From Malania oleifera (Eukaryota; Streptophyta; Magnoliopsida; Santalales; Ximeniaceae): a DNA stretch of 64,000 nucleotides. The DNA is taken from NCBI RefSeq assembly GCF_029873635.1, contig NC_080420.1:54893457-54957456 (forward strand), given 5' to 3'. Below the pieces are notes generated by a model. That model searched no databases and was not told the origin of the DNA. It saw only the letters and a program-made list of their open reading frames with translations. The translations under genes and the position numbers were made by a program. This document shows, piece by piece, positions 1-11,000 of the stretch; within the stretch, counting starts at the first letter, position 1, and each line of letters begins with the position of its first letter.

Positions 1-267
1 CTCCTCTCCCTCTCAACTCTGTTCTCTATGGCTCTTGCTCCCAAACCCGAGACCCCTACTGCATCTCTCTTCCTACTGCTGTTCTGGAGATCAACCCTTG
101 TTGTTGCTCATTCGTGCTATTGAAGAGAAGCACTCGTGGACCCTTGCTGTGTGCTGTTGTGTGTGGCTGCCCTTCCCCGCTGTTGTTTGTTGCCAAACCA
201 GGAACCCGAGAGCCTCCTTGTAGAGCTGCTGCTGCTTCAACTTCAACATGGCCAGCAATATTACTTT

Positions 268-323
<56 letters not shown>

Positions 324-1062
324 TTATCTTTCTTTATTTTTTGCATTTAAATATTTGGTTAAACGTTATTAATTTTTAGTTGAAATTTTTTTAAAGTTTT
401 GAACTTTTGAATATTTGTTTGGTTATTATTATTAAAGTCAACTTATTTTCTTTCTCTTTTTAATTAATATTATCATCAGAGTTAATTTTTCTTGGGTTAT
501 TTTTTATTGATAAAGTTCCATTTGTGCTCTAAAAAAAAAAATCTCCTTTAGGATTTAAATTTGTTGTCTTCTTTAGGATTTAACTTTTGTTGGGTTCTAT
601 TTAATTTAAGTTTAGTTTACTTAAAGTATGAATTTTTATTGTGTTTGTTTATTGTTTAATTGTTAAAGAGTTAATTTTGGTTTGCGTTCTTAATTGCGTT
701 AAAAGTTTAGTTTTTGTTTGAGTTCGTGTTTCATTGAGTTTTTGTTTTTTTTAATTGCATGCTTAAGTTTTTGCTTAAAGTTATCGTCTTTAGTCTTTCG
801 TCCGAAGTTCAACGTGGGATTTAATTCTTGCCTGGCTGATTAAACTAGGATTGTTTCTCATTGTTAATTTAGTTGTTAATTTAGTGCATGATTAAGATTC
901 ATAATTTAAATTTCACGTTCTTTTAATTCATCAAAAAAAGAATCTTAAACATCCTAAAAAACCTGAATCTGAACTGTGTTCAGTAACCCTTTTTGTTTCT
1001 TATTCTCTGTTAGAATTACATGAAATTTGGAATTAAACTGCATTTCCTGGGGAGGCGATCTG
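1..1062 (+). mobile_element. Element B, 5' LTR, left part (Athila-like, gag-only)
   Basis: This stretch matches 21011-22066 almost throughout, including the TC tract, the AT-rich middle and the end near the motif GGAGGCGATCTG. It is therefore the distal part of the 5' LTR whose partner is 20238-22145. About 770 bases of the LTR lie before the window. The copy is cut at 1062 by insertion of element A and resumes at 10343. The short ORFs over 35-370 are LTR sequence, not genes. Confidence 0.85.
271..321. repeat. (TC)n microsatellite in B LTR
   Basis: About 25 uninterrupted TC units. The partner LTR carries TC tracts at 20911-20951 and 21501-21556, so the tract belongs to the LTR and has changed length. 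Confidence 0.95.
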
Positions 1063-1140
1063 TGTAATGACTCGAATAATAATAATGGTATTTAAATAGA
1101 AAGGAAGGGAAATGGAAACAGTAACAGAAGGAAGTAGCCG

Positions 1141-1360
1141 ACTTTGTCGAAGACGTTGCACTTTGGGATGCAATGACTAAGGAAATCTATCAGGTCCTCG
1201 TCAACGAACACAGGGGTTTCGTCGACGACCACATGTTTTGTCAATGAGAAGATACCGAGAGAGAATTTTTAGAAGTCTGAAATTCATCGACGAAGGTGCA
1301 GGTTCATCGACAAACTTTTTACAGGACTCGTCGACGAGGTGACATGTCTCGTCGATGAAT
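1141..1360 (+). promoter_or_regulatory. GTCGAC palindrome array in U3 of A 5' LTR
   Basis: About eight spaced copies or near copies of the 10-base palindrome TCGTCGACGA, near 1143, 1198, 1219, 1237, 1283, 1303, 1327 and 1348. Most departures are C to T or G to A at CpG. The array lies between the LTR start and the degraded TATA region, which is the usual place for U3 promoter elements. The function is inferred. Confidence 0.6.
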
Positions 1361-1408
1361 CCAACCCCATAAGTAGCCAAAACTTGGATTTTTTACATAG
1401 AAAATAAA

Positions 1409-1444
<36 letters not shown>

Positions 1445-1794
1445 ATGGTTTCTCTCTCCTATCTCTTCGATTTCAGTTCCGTCGTTCACCGGATCGACAA
1501 TCTGAGGCCACCACGACGCTCCTTGGAAAGTTCTCTCCAAATCTACTGGAGCGGATCGTTGGTGGAAGCGAGTTGAAATTCATCTATGAGTTGAGGTAAG
1601 ACTTTTTATGCCAAATTTGATCTTTTCACAATTATAGGAAATGATACTCACATGAAAATGTTGAAGTTTAGTTCTGGGAGTTATTGTTTTCAGGGAGTTG
1701 AACGAGGAACCCTGCGAGTGTAAGACTAGGAATTTTAGGGGGTTTCTTTCCAGTGTCAGGTAAGGGAATAAACTAAAACAGTTATTTTCTATGC

Positions 1795-1795
<1 letters not shown>

Positions 1796-1865
<70 letters not shown>
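1796..1865. repeat. (ATT)n microsatellite
   Basis: More than 20 ATT units in the A 5' LTR. The 3' LTR has only a short ATTATT run at the same place (about 9010), so the array expanded after insertion or was lost from the other copy. Confidence 0.95.
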
Positions 1866-3189
1866 TATCAATAAATTAATTTTCAGGGAAGCATGTATTA
1901 TATTTGAATATTATTGAGAAAATGCATATTTGGGAAAATACTGCTGTTATATAGGAAATGTAATTTTAGAATGAAATGTACGAATTTACTCAGTTATGTG
2001 TGGCATGAATATCATTTTTCATGAAAAGTATTATGATATGGTAATTTTACAAGAAAAGCATGTTTTCAGGAATATGAAATAATACAATACATAATGATGT
2101 TGAAAATACTTGATAATTGATTTATTATTCAGAATGATATGTATGAGATATTTGGTGCAAGGCCGTGATTGATAGCTAGCCGAGGCCATGTTTTACATAT
2201 AATTTCAACGAGAGGCCGTATTTATGAAATATTCGGCGTGAGGCTGTATTTATGAAATTATAGAAAATGCTATCAATCCATTTATGTTAAATGCTATATT
2301 ATTATTTATTGTATGTTATCAAGACCCGGATGTTAGTTTAGTTCAGTTCAAGAGCATGGTACCGTAGCTTATAGATTAGATATCCATGTTCAGATTGGTG
2401 CTAAGCACCCCATGAGGGGGTAGGAGATGGATAGTCGATGTGACTTTCAGTGGAGAGTTATGGACGTCCACCTGGAAGACCGGACCAGGGTGTGGCTGGC
2501 CCATTGTACTTACAGACATTTTTGACTCGGTAGTGGTCGGCCAGCCATTGTCGGGTCCCGCCTTCGGGCTGCACAACCCTTCATGGAGGGTAATACATGA
2601 CATCAACTAGCTATTCATCTTTGGCATGTTTTCAATATTATCAACTATACCAGACATTTTATGAACTATATGATTTATTAGAAAATACGAAGGTATATGA
2701 TTATTTCGTATGTTATGATGATTATTTACAAATATATGAAATGTAGTGTATATGTATAATTGCATTACATGTTCATGTCGCCACACAGCTGTATTTAGTT
2801 TATTTTTCCTTACTGAGAAGTGTCTCACCCCCCAACATTAAATGATTTTCAGGAAACCCAGGAGAACCGACGGATCGAGGCTGCCGTTGAGATAGGGTAG
2901 CTCTACCCTGCTAGGAGGGTAAGTTTTGATCTAAGAGCCATAGATTGGTGTGGTGGGTTCCTAGATATGAATATATTTTGTATTTTTGGAGATTTTGTAA
3001 AAACACGGATATTTGGGAATGTAGTTAACTCCGGTATTCGGATTTTATGGTTACAAAAATGTGATTTAAATTTACTACTGCTTAGGTTTCCGCTGTGAAT
3101 GAGTGGTGTCCCCAATACCCACGGGTTCGGGTTGACTTTGTTGTTAATTATGTTTTATTATATGAATATTTAAGTAGGTCATTACAATT

Positions 3190-3201
3190 TGGTATCAGAG
3201 C
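3190..3201 (+). promoter_or_regulatory. Primer binding site, initiator tRNA-Met (A)
   Basis: TGGTATCAGAGC, the perfect 12-base complement of the 3' end of plant initiator tRNA-Met, begins three bases after the LTR end CATTACA. This fixes the 5' LTR and the (+) orientation. Confidence 0.95.
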
Positions 3202-3504
3202 CTAAGAGACTAGGTTCTGTAGACTTTAGAATGCAGCAGTAATAGTACCAGAGTATAAGATAAAGGAATTTGAGGTCTGGTTTTGTGGTCTGGATGCAAG
3301 TCTTCCGTGGTGGTTTATGTAATTTTCCCAGGGTGACGATTTCAGGAAAGTCATGGTAAATGATCGTCAGGCTGGGTATCTAGGTTGCAGGATTGAACCT
3401 TGAATTAAGATCAGGAAAAATGAATTAATTAGGAGTATATACTATATTGGTTGGGTAATATGTATAGTGAAGGGGGTTCTAAGTTAAGTTATTTGTTTTT
3501 CAGG

Positions 3505-4480
3505 ATGGACCCTAGTGGAAGTAGTGCCCACGCTAGTGGGAATGAGGGTTCTAGACCCTCAGGCACTGCAGGTGGTGATTCGGATGCAGTTTTGCGTAGC
3601 GTGGCACAACAAGTTATGGCAAAAATTGCCATGAGTTCAAGGGAACAGGGTGGTTCATCGGCAGGCCACAGTAACTCGATTAAGAAATTTATAAAGATGA
3701 ATCCTTCGGCTTTCTCAGAAGGAACAGATCCTGCAGTGGTTGAAAACTGGGTGCAGGAGATCGAGAAAATATTTGCAGTCCTGCAGTGTTCATAGGAGCA
3801 GAGGGTGCTATTTGCTACTTACAAACTGACTGGGGAGGCCGAGAGATGGTGGTTGGCAGTGAAACTTTTAGAGCAGCAGAGGACAGTACCTGTGGAGATG
3901 ACATGGGAGCGGTTTAAGGAGACATTCTTCGACAGGTATTTTCCAGCCTTGTCCAGGGAAGCGAAGATTGAGGAGTTCCTGAATCTGAAGTAGGGACAGC
4001 AGACCGTATAATAGTACGCGGCGAGGTTCATCGAATTATCTCGCTTTGCATGTACATCATACCAGATGAAGCAAAGAAGGTACGATAGTTTGAGAGAGGT
4101 CTGAGGAGAGAAATACATAAGCAGGTGTCAATATTAAAGTTGCAAGATTTTTCTGAGCTGGTGGATAGAGCCACTATAGCGAAGATTAGGGAGCGGTTGG
4201 AAGCTGAGGAGCAGAGGCAGAAGAAAAGATCCGCACCTTTTAGTTCCCAGCAGGGAGTCGGCCTTGGTTTATGGAAGAGAGGTGGCTATCACAAAGACCG
4301 GAGATAGGAGACCAGGAATTGCGATTCCAGGGTGTGTAACCATTTCCAACTTGCCCGTCTTGTGGGAAGAGACACTTGGGGGAGTGTCGTGCCGAGTAAG
4401 GTGTCTGCTACTGGCATGGGGAGCAAGGACATATGATAAGGGACTGTCAGACTTAGATTGGTGCTGCTCCTGCTCCTAGA
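3505..4480 (+). pseudogene. gag: Element A gag (broken)
   Basis: Capsid/nucleocapsid polyprotein of a Tekay-like Ty3 element, which would build the virus-like particle. It starts at the ATG at 3505 (MDPSGSSAH) and shows the retrotransposon gag core (ENWVQEIEKIF, then [11 protein letters not shown] and [14 protein letters not shown]). A TAG stop lies at 3793 and another at 3991, both where relatives have Gln; frameshifts follow near 4080 and 4300. A Cys-rich knuckle region is at about 4340-4447 in a third frame, and one of its Cys positions reads His (CYWHGEQGH). Related to the gag of element C. Confidence 0.85.
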
Positions 4481-4528
4481 CCTGCTTGAGGAGGCTACCA
4501 GGTGCCACGTGAAGGCCAGCAGCGGAAT

Positions 4529-4905
4529 ATGGCCTCCACCAGGGTTTTTGCTCTGACGTCGGGTGATGCTGATGCAGCCGACGACGTAATGGCAGGTACG
4601 GTTAATATGTTTTCACTTAAAGTTATTGCACTTTTTGACTTAGGGACCACGCACTCATTTGGATCTGTGGAATGTGTTAAATTTTATGGGGCTGAAATAC
4701 AGACACTAGATATTGAATTATTAGTAGCTACATCGACCGGGTCAGCAGTGAGATGTAGTAGAATGCTTTGTGGTTTTTCAGTTGATGTTCAGAGGAGGAC
4801 TCTATCTGCTGATTTGGTAGTGCTAGACATGCATAGGTTTGTTATTATTTTCGGTATGGATTGGCTAGCAGTTAATTTTGCCAGTATAGACTGTCCTTCG
4901 AGATA
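4529..4905 (+). pseudogene. Element A aspartic protease domain (mutated active site)
   Basis: Pepsin-type retrotransposon protease that would cleave Gag-Pol. The active-site motif reads LFDLGTTHSF where the family has D-S/T-G, so Ser has become Leu. The C-terminal hydrophobic hallmark (IIFGMDWLAVNFASIDC) is present, and a TAA-type stop follows at 4904. The linker to RT (about 4905-5200) is recognisable as Tekay-like but broken in frame. Confidence 0.8.
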
Positions 4906-5206
4906 AGTAATCTTTAGACCGCCAGGGAGATTAGAATTCAAATTTACAAGGTCACGAGTGCAATCTCTACCTCAGATGGTTTCAACTGTTCAGACGAGGA
5001 TACTGCTTTTGAGTGGTTGTTAGGGATTCGTGGCCTTCGTGAAGGAAACAACAGGGAATGAAATGAAGCTCACCAGTATGCCAGTAGTAAAGGAGTTTAC
5101 CAATGTATTTCCAGATGAATTAACAGGTTTGCCACCTGATCGTGAGGTAGATTTTCCTATTGATCTACTTCCAGGTACAGCGCCGATCTCTAAAGCACCG
5201 TGCTGA

Positions 5207-5815
5207 ATGGGGCCAGCAGAGTTGGCAGAACTGAAAGATCAGTTACAGGATTTACTTGGTAAGGGTTTCATACAACCTAGTGTATCTCCATGGGGAGCTC
5301 CAGTCCTATTTGTGAAGAAGAAGAACAGGTATATGAGGATGTGCATAGACTATAGGGAGATTAATAAAGTGACCATCAAGAACAAGTATCCTCTACCCCG
5401 TATCGATGAATTGTTTGATTAGCTCCAGGGTACACAGGTATATTCTAAGATCAACCTCAGATCAGGCCACCATCAAGTAAAGGTAAGAGCAGAAGATGTA
5501 TTGAAGACGACTTTCAGGACTAGGTATGGGCATTACGAGTTCCTTGTTATGCCATTTGGTCTGATGAATGCTCCTGTGATATTTATGGATTTGATGAATA
5601 TGATCTTTCATCCATATTTAGATCAGTTTGTGGTTGTTTTTATTGATGATGCACTGGTCTATTCGAGGAGCTATGAGGAGTACGAGATACATTTGAGGAA
5701 GGTTTTGCAGATGCTTAGGGAGAAGAAGTTGTATGCAAAGTTCAGTAAATGTGACTTCTGGCTCGAGAAAGTTGTGTTTTTGGGCATGTTATCTCAGGAG
5801 ACGAAATTTTTGTAG
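5207..5815 (+). pseudogene. pol: Element A reverse transcriptase domain
   Basis: Ty3-type RT. Visible landmarks are [39 protein letters not shown], the F(L)[10 protein letters not shown] block and the catalytic FIDDALVYS (YxDD equivalent) near 5640. A TAG stop at 5420 sits at a conserved Gln (FDQLQG in relatives). A one-base loss near 5805 throws the frame, giving a stop at 5813. Not functional as it stands. Confidence 0.9.
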
Positions 5816-6420
5816 ATCCTAGTAAGATTGAGGTGGTAGTGAATTGGGCTAGACCGAGGAACGTACAGGAGATTATAAGTTTATTAGGGTTAGCCGGATA
5901 TTACCGTTGTTTTGTTGAGGGATTCTTAGCTATATCAAGGCCTCTGACACGACTGAATAGGAAGAATGCTAGATTTGAATGGGACAATAGCTGTAAGCAG
6001 AGTTTTTAGGAATTGAAGCAAAGGCTAGTCATAGCACCAGTACTGATCATCCCATATGGGGGTGAGGGTTATACTATCTACAGTGATGCGTCCTTGAAGG
6101 GATTTGGCTGTGTATTTATGCAGCATGACAGAGTAGTGGTGTATGTGTCTAGATAGTTGAAAGAATACGAAAATAACTACCCTACCCATGATCTTGAATT
6201 GGTTGTAGTGGTACACGCATTGAATATTTGGAGGCATTATCTGTATGGCGAGCAGTGTGAGATTTTCTCCGACCACAAGAGCTTAAAGTATTTCTTCACC
6301 TAGAAGGAATTGAATATGAGGCAGAGAAGGTGGTTAAAGTTGATTAAGGATTTTGACTATACTATCAGTTACCAGCCAGGGAAAGCAAATGTGGTAGCTG
6401 ATGCACTGAGCAAGAAGTCT
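5816..6420 (+). pseudogene. Element A RNase H domain
   Basis: Ty3-type RNase H following RT. Its acidic positions are seen in YSDASLKGFG (about 6079), [12 protein letters not shown] (about 6190), SDHKSLKYF (about 6270) and VVADALSKK (about 6395). TAG stops at 6007, 6154 and 6301 replace what are Gln positions in relatives. The domain order RT then RNase H is normal for the superfamily. Confidence 0.88.
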
Positions 6421-6599
6421 GGGGAATCAACGTTGATAGCTATGGAGATCCAGGGTTCGATCATAATGGATCTAGAGATACTCGACATTGAATTGATCAA
6501 GACTAATCCTTCAGTATGTATCACCAGCCTAGTGGTACAGCCTACTCTACAGGAAATAATTAAAGTTTCCTAGAAAAGAAGACCTAGAATAAGTAAAGT

Positions 6600-7985
6600 T
6601 GATGGACAAAGTGCAGAGTGGTCAGGAGGAGGAATTCAGTATTGCAGATGACAAAGCTTTGTGGTTCCATTCCAGATTATGCGTTCCTACCGATATTGAC
6701 TTTAGGAAGAATATTTTAAAGGAAGCTCAAAGATCTTTGTATATGGTCCATCCCGGCAATACGAAAATGTACAGGGATCTGCGAGAGTTTTATTGGTGGA
6801 GTGGTATGAAGAGAGAGATTGTCGAGTATGTAGCCCAGTGCTTGACGTGCCAGCAAGTAAAAGCTAAGCACTAGAGGCCAGTAGGTCAGTTGCAACTGTT
6901 ATTTATCCTAGAGTGGAAGTGGGATAATATATCCATGGACTTCGTGTCAGGGCTGCCGCCGACATCGCATGGCCAGAATGCAATTTGGGTGATAATAGAC
7001 CAGTTGACTAAGACTGCCAATTTCCTCCCTATCATGATCAGCTATTCTTTCAACCATTTAGCAGAGATTTATGTCCAGGAGATAGTTCGTTCTTATGAAG
7101 TGCCCTTATCTATTATGTTAGATCAAGACCCGTATTTCACGTCATGGTTCTAGAGAAGCTTGCAGGAAGCTCTAGGGTCTCATGTATCATTTAGCACAAC
7201 ATTCCATCCTCAGTCAGATGGGCAGACTGAGAGAACGATACAGATACTAGAAGATATGCTCTGAGCATATGTATTATATTTTGGCGGTAGTTGGACTCAG
7301 TTCATGCCATTGGTGGAATTCGCATATAATAACAGTTTTTAGGCCAGCATTGGTACGGCACCATTTGAGGCACTGTATGGTAGGAGATGTCGATCTCCTT
7401 TGTATTGGGATGAGATGGGTGAGCGACAAGTTGTGGGGCCAAAACTGGTACAACAGGCGTACGATGAAGTTCGGCTTATCAGTGATAGAATCAGTGCAGC
7501 TCAGAGCCGACAGAAGAGTTATGCCGACCATCGCCACAGGAATTTGGAGTTCGAGCGGGTGATCATGTATTTTTGAAGATAGCTCCATTAAAAGGGGTTA
7601 TGAGGTTTGGTAGGAAGGGTAAACTTAGCCCTAGGTTTATCGGTCCATTTGAGATTTTAAAGAAAGTGGGGCCGGTAGCCTATAGGCTAGCTTTGCCACT
7701 TACACTATCCAGGTTGCACGACGTATTCCACGTATCTATGTTGAGGAAATATGTCCCAGATTCTTCTCATATTATTAGCTATGGTGAGTTAGAATTCAGT
7801 GATTCGCTAGTCTATGAGGAGTTACCAGTGTAGATTCTAGACAGAAAGGAACATGAACTACATAATAAGAAGATTCCTTTGATAAAATTTCTATGGAGGA
7901 ATCACACATAAGAAGAGGCTTCTTAGGAGCTCGAGGAACTGATCAAACAGAAATACCCACAAATATTCCAAGAAGTCCATGTGTG
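6600..7985 (+). pseudogene. Element A integrase and chromodomain-like tail
   Basis: Integrase with an HHCC zinc region (HPGNTKMYRDL, then CLTCQQ), the catalytic core (MDFVSGLPP, DQLTKTANFLP, an Asp in the LDQDPYFTS block) and the [19 protein letters not shown] segment with [15 protein letters not shown]. The C-terminal tail (about 7835-7985, ILDRKEH... PLIKFLWRNH) is the chromodomain-type module of Tekay-like chromoviruses. Stops at 6571, 6872, 7151, 7262, 7340 and 7831 and a one-base loss near 7555 break it. Most stops are TAG at Gln or Trp positions. Confidence 0.88.
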
Positions 7986-8110
7986 ATTAAGAGATGTGAG
8001 TAAATATGTAGTGTTTCTTTTGCAGGTACATGTAATGCTTTAGTTAGTAAGTGGTATTTTAGTTTTGGGAAAATTTTCTTTTGGTTTATGTAATCTCCCA
8101 GGACTTGGAA

Positions 8111-8154
8111 TGTAACCACGGTATTCCTCCGCCATAATTGAGGGTAAGTAATAA
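8111..8154 (+). other. Conserved 3' UTR motif of Tekay-like elements
   Basis: The block TGTAACCACGGTATTCCTCC followed by GCCATAATTGAGGG and AATAAA lies about 100 bases before the polypurine tract. Nearly the same block is in element K (58170-58213), and a related one is in the small LINE-like insertion at 62380-62425. It may be a polyadenylation-associated or shared tail module. The function is unknown. Confidence 0.55.
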
Positions 8155-8227
8155 AATAAGTAAACCGTTTTGCCTTTAAGGGATGATGAGTTGTATGAAT
8201 AGTAAATTTCGAGGACGAAATTTTATA

Positions 8228-8239
8228 AGGAAGGGAGAA
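8228..8239 (+). promoter_or_regulatory. Polypurine tract (A)
   Basis: AGGAAGGGAGAA sits directly before the 3' LTR start TGTAATTACCC. It is the expected plus-strand primer site for reverse transcription. Confidence 0.9.
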
Positions 8240-8608
8240 TGTAATTACCCAAATAATAATAATGGTATTTAAATAGAGAGGAAGGGAAATGGAAACAGTA
8301 ACAGAAGGATGTAGCCAACTTTGTTGACGACGTTGCCCTTTGGAATGCAATGACCAAGGAAATCTATCAGGTCCTCATCGACGAACACAGGGGATTCGTC
8401 GATGAGGGTACAAAAGGGCCTCGTCGATGAAGACAAGTTTCGTCGACGAGAAGATACAGAGAGAGAATTTTTGGAAGTCTGAAATTCGTCGACAAAGGTG
8501 CAGGTTTGTCGACGAATTTTCTACAGGACTCGTTGATGAGGTGACGTGTCTCGTTGACGAATCCAGCCCTATAAATAGCAAAAACTCAGCTTTTTAACGT
8601 AGAATATT

Positions 8609-8658
<50 letters not shown>

Positions 8659-10337
8659 ACAATTTCCCTTTTATCTCTCTTCAATTTCAGCTTCATCGTT
8701 TGTCGGATCGATGATCTGAGGCCACCACAATGCTCTTGGGAAAGTTCTCTCCAAATCTACCAAAGAGGATCGTTGATGGAAGCGAGTTGAAATTCATCCC
8801 TGAGTTGAGGTAAGGCTTTTTATGTCAAATTTGATCTTTTCGGAGTTATAGGAAATGATACTCACATGAAAATACTGAAGTTTAGTTCTAGGAGTTATTG
8901 TTTTTAGGGAGTTGAAGGAGGAACCCTGCGAGTGCAGGAATGAGAATTTTATGGGGCTTCTTTCTAGTGTCAGGTAAGGGAATAAAGTAAAGCAGTTATT
9001 TTTCATGCGTATTATTATTTATCAGTAAATTAATTTTTAGGAAAGCATGCATTATATTTGAATATTATTGAGAAAATGCATATTTGGGAAAATACTGCTG
9101 CTATACAGGAAATGTAATTTTAGAATGAAATGTACGAATTTACTCAGCTATGTGTGGCATGAATATTATTTTCATGAAAAGTATTATGATATGGTAATTT
9201 TACGAGTAAAGCATGTTTTCAGGAATATGAAATAATACAATACATAATGATATTGAAAATACATGATAATTGATTTATTTTTCAGAATGATATGTATGAG
9301 ATATTCGGCGCAAGACCATGATTGATAGCCGGCGCGAGGCAGTGTTTTACGTATAATTTTGGCGAGAGGCTGTATTTATGAAATGTTCAGCGCGAGGTCG
9401 TATTTATGAAATTATAGAAAATGCTCTCAATCCATTTATGTTAAACGCTATATTATAATGTATTATATGTTATTAGAACCCAGATGTTAGTTTAGTTCAG
9501 TTCAGGAGCACGGTACCGTAGCTTATAGATCAGATATCTATGTTCAGATTGGTGCTAACCACCCCACGAGGGGGTGGGAGATGGATAGTCGATGTGGCTT
9601 TTAGTGTAGAGTTGTAGACGTCCACCTGACAATCCGGACCATGGTGTGGCGGGTCCATCATACTTACAGACATTTTTGATTCGATAGTGGTCGGCCAGTC
9701 ATTGTCGGGTCCCACCTTCAGGCTGCACAACTCGTCATAGGGGGTAATACATGACATCAACTAACTATTCATCCTGAGTATATTTTCAGTATTATCAGCT
9801 ATACCATACATTTATGAACTATATGATTTATTAGAAAATACGAAGGTATATGATTATTCCGTATATTATGATGAATATTTAGAGATATATGAAATGTACT
9901 GTATATGTATAATTGTATTGCATGTTCATGTCGCCACACAACTGTATTTAGTTTATTTTCCCTTACTGAGAAGTTTCTCACCCTCGAACATTAAATGATT
10001 TTCAAGAAACCCAAGAGAACCAGCAGATCGAGGCCGCCATTGAGATAGGATAGCTCTACCCTGCTAGGAGGGTAAGTTTTGATCTAGGAGCCATAGATTG
10101 GTGTGGTGGGTTCCTAGATATGAATATGTTTTTTATTTTTGGAAATTGTATATAAACACAGATATTTGGGAATGTAGTTAACTCTGGTATTCGGATTTTA
10201 TGGTTACGAAAATGTGATTTAAATTTACTGCTGCTTAGGTTTTCGCTGTGAATGACTGGTGTCCCTAATACCCATGGGTTCAAGTTGACTTTGTTGTTAA
10301 TTATGTTTTATTATATGAATATTTAAGCATCATTACA
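8240..10337 (+). mobile_element. Element A 3' LTR
   Basis: Partner of 1063-3186, with the same TG...CA ends. It retains a clear TATA box (TATAAATA, 8570-8577) followed by a TC tract (8614-8654), a layout that suggests a transcription start between about 8600 and 8660. It lacks the long ATT array of its partner. Confidence 0.9.
8318..8563 (+). promoter_or_regulatory. GTCGAC palindrome array upstream of TATA, A 3' LTR
   Basis: About nine copies or near copies of TCGTCGACGA (near 8320, 8374, 8396, 8420, 8440, 8486, 8505, 8529 and 8551), ending about seven bases before the TATA box at 8570. One repeat-bearing segment (about 8400-8440) is absent from the 5' LTR. Confidence 0.65.
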
Positions 10338-10342
10338 ATTTG

Positions 10343-10419
10343 TCCCTTGGGATATTATTACATGACTAAACTCCTATACTTGGGATAGCTTCTGAACTGC
10401 TCATATTTTGAGTGAGTCA
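10343..10419 (+). mobile_element. Element B, 5' LTR, right part
   Basis: It continues the LTR broken at 1062. The sequence from TCCCTTGG through TTATTACATGACTAAACTCC to GAGTGAGTCA matches 22070-22145. It ends in CA just before the primer site. Confidence 0.85.
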
Positions 10420-10425
10420 AGTTTT

Positions 10426-10443
10426 TGGCGTTGTTGCCGGGGA
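10426..10443 (+). promoter_or_regulatory. Primer binding site, tRNA-Asp type (B)
   Basis: TGGCGTTGTTGCCGGGGA differs at two bases from the perfect 18-base complement of tRNA-Asp(GTC), which is present intact in element L (41027-41044). Both differences are C to T. Confidence 0.88.
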
Positions 10444-10523
10444 ATGCCAGATTTAGTTTCAAACTAGTGTTTTTCCCATTTATTCTAGTTTTCCTCATGA
10501 AAAAAAAAGAGTTTTGAAAAAAT

Positions 10524-10527
<4 letters not shown>

Positions 10528-10570
<43 letters not shown>
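10528..10570. repeat. (TA)n microsatellite in B leader
   Basis: About 21 TA units between the primer site and the gag start. Confidence 0.95.
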
Positions 10571-10575
<5 letters not shown>

Positions 10576-10592
10576 TTGCACCACACAATCTT

Positions 10593-10995
10593 ATGGATTT
10601 TTTGCAGCCTACATGCACCACTGCACCATCTTATACTGTTTTACCTAATGACGCACTTAATTTCATGATTCAGAGCAGAAGGACGTCATGATACCTCAGT
10701 TCTACGGGATGGAATCTGAGTGTGATTATCGGCACCTAACAGAGTTTGAGTTGACTTGCAATACTTTTTTTCGTAGTGTTAGAACTGATGAATTTTCTAG
10801 AGTTCGTTTATTTACTTCTTCTTTGAAGGACAAGGTGAAGATGTAGTTTAATTCTTTGATGCCTCATTCTACCTCTAATTGGAATGATATGAAATGTGAA
10901 TTTCTACATAAATTTTCTCCCTTACAAGGAACTCAATTTTTGCAGGTAGAGATCAGTCAATTCAAGTAAAGAGCTGACAAGACATTTCATGAAAG
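10593..10995 (+). pseudogene. gag: Element B gag, 5' part (Athila-like)
   Basis: Athila-type gag N-terminal half. It starts at 10593 (MDFLQPTCTTAPSYTVLP) and aligns with the gag of element L (TIIDFLQ..., then PEFYG and AEFELTCN). It has a frame change near 10690 and stops at about 10843 and 10967. It is cut at TTTCATGAAAGTTGGG by element C and resumes at 17446 with the conserved WERFKDL block, so the two parts were one gene. Confidence 0.8.
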
Positions 10996-11000
10996 TTGGG

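Larger units (their letters stand above)
1063..3186 (+). mobile_element. Element A 5' LTR
   Basis: It aligns along its length with 8240-10337 and has TG...CA ends. It contains a GTCGAC palindrome array, a degraded TATA region (CATAAGTAG near 1369; the 3' LTR keeps TATAAATA), a TC tract at 1412-1441 and a long ATT tract. The two LTRs differ at many positions and by several indels, so the insertion is not recent. Confidence 0.9.
1063..10337 (+). mobile_element. Element A: full-length Tekay/Del-like Ty3 LTR retrotransposon (decayed)
   Basis: The ends are TGTAATG...CATTACA and the flanking duplication is ATCTG (1058-1062) against ATTTG (10338-10342), one base apart. The order is 5' LTR, initiator-Met primer site, gag, protease, RT, RNase H, integrase, chromodomain-like tail, polypurine tract, 3' LTR. 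Long LTRs (2.1 kb), the Met primer site and the C-terminal chromodomain-type tail fit the Tekay (Del) clade of chromoviruses. The coding region has many in-frame stops and several frameshifts, so it cannot be autonomous now. It is inserted in the 5' LTR of element B. Confidence 0.92.
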
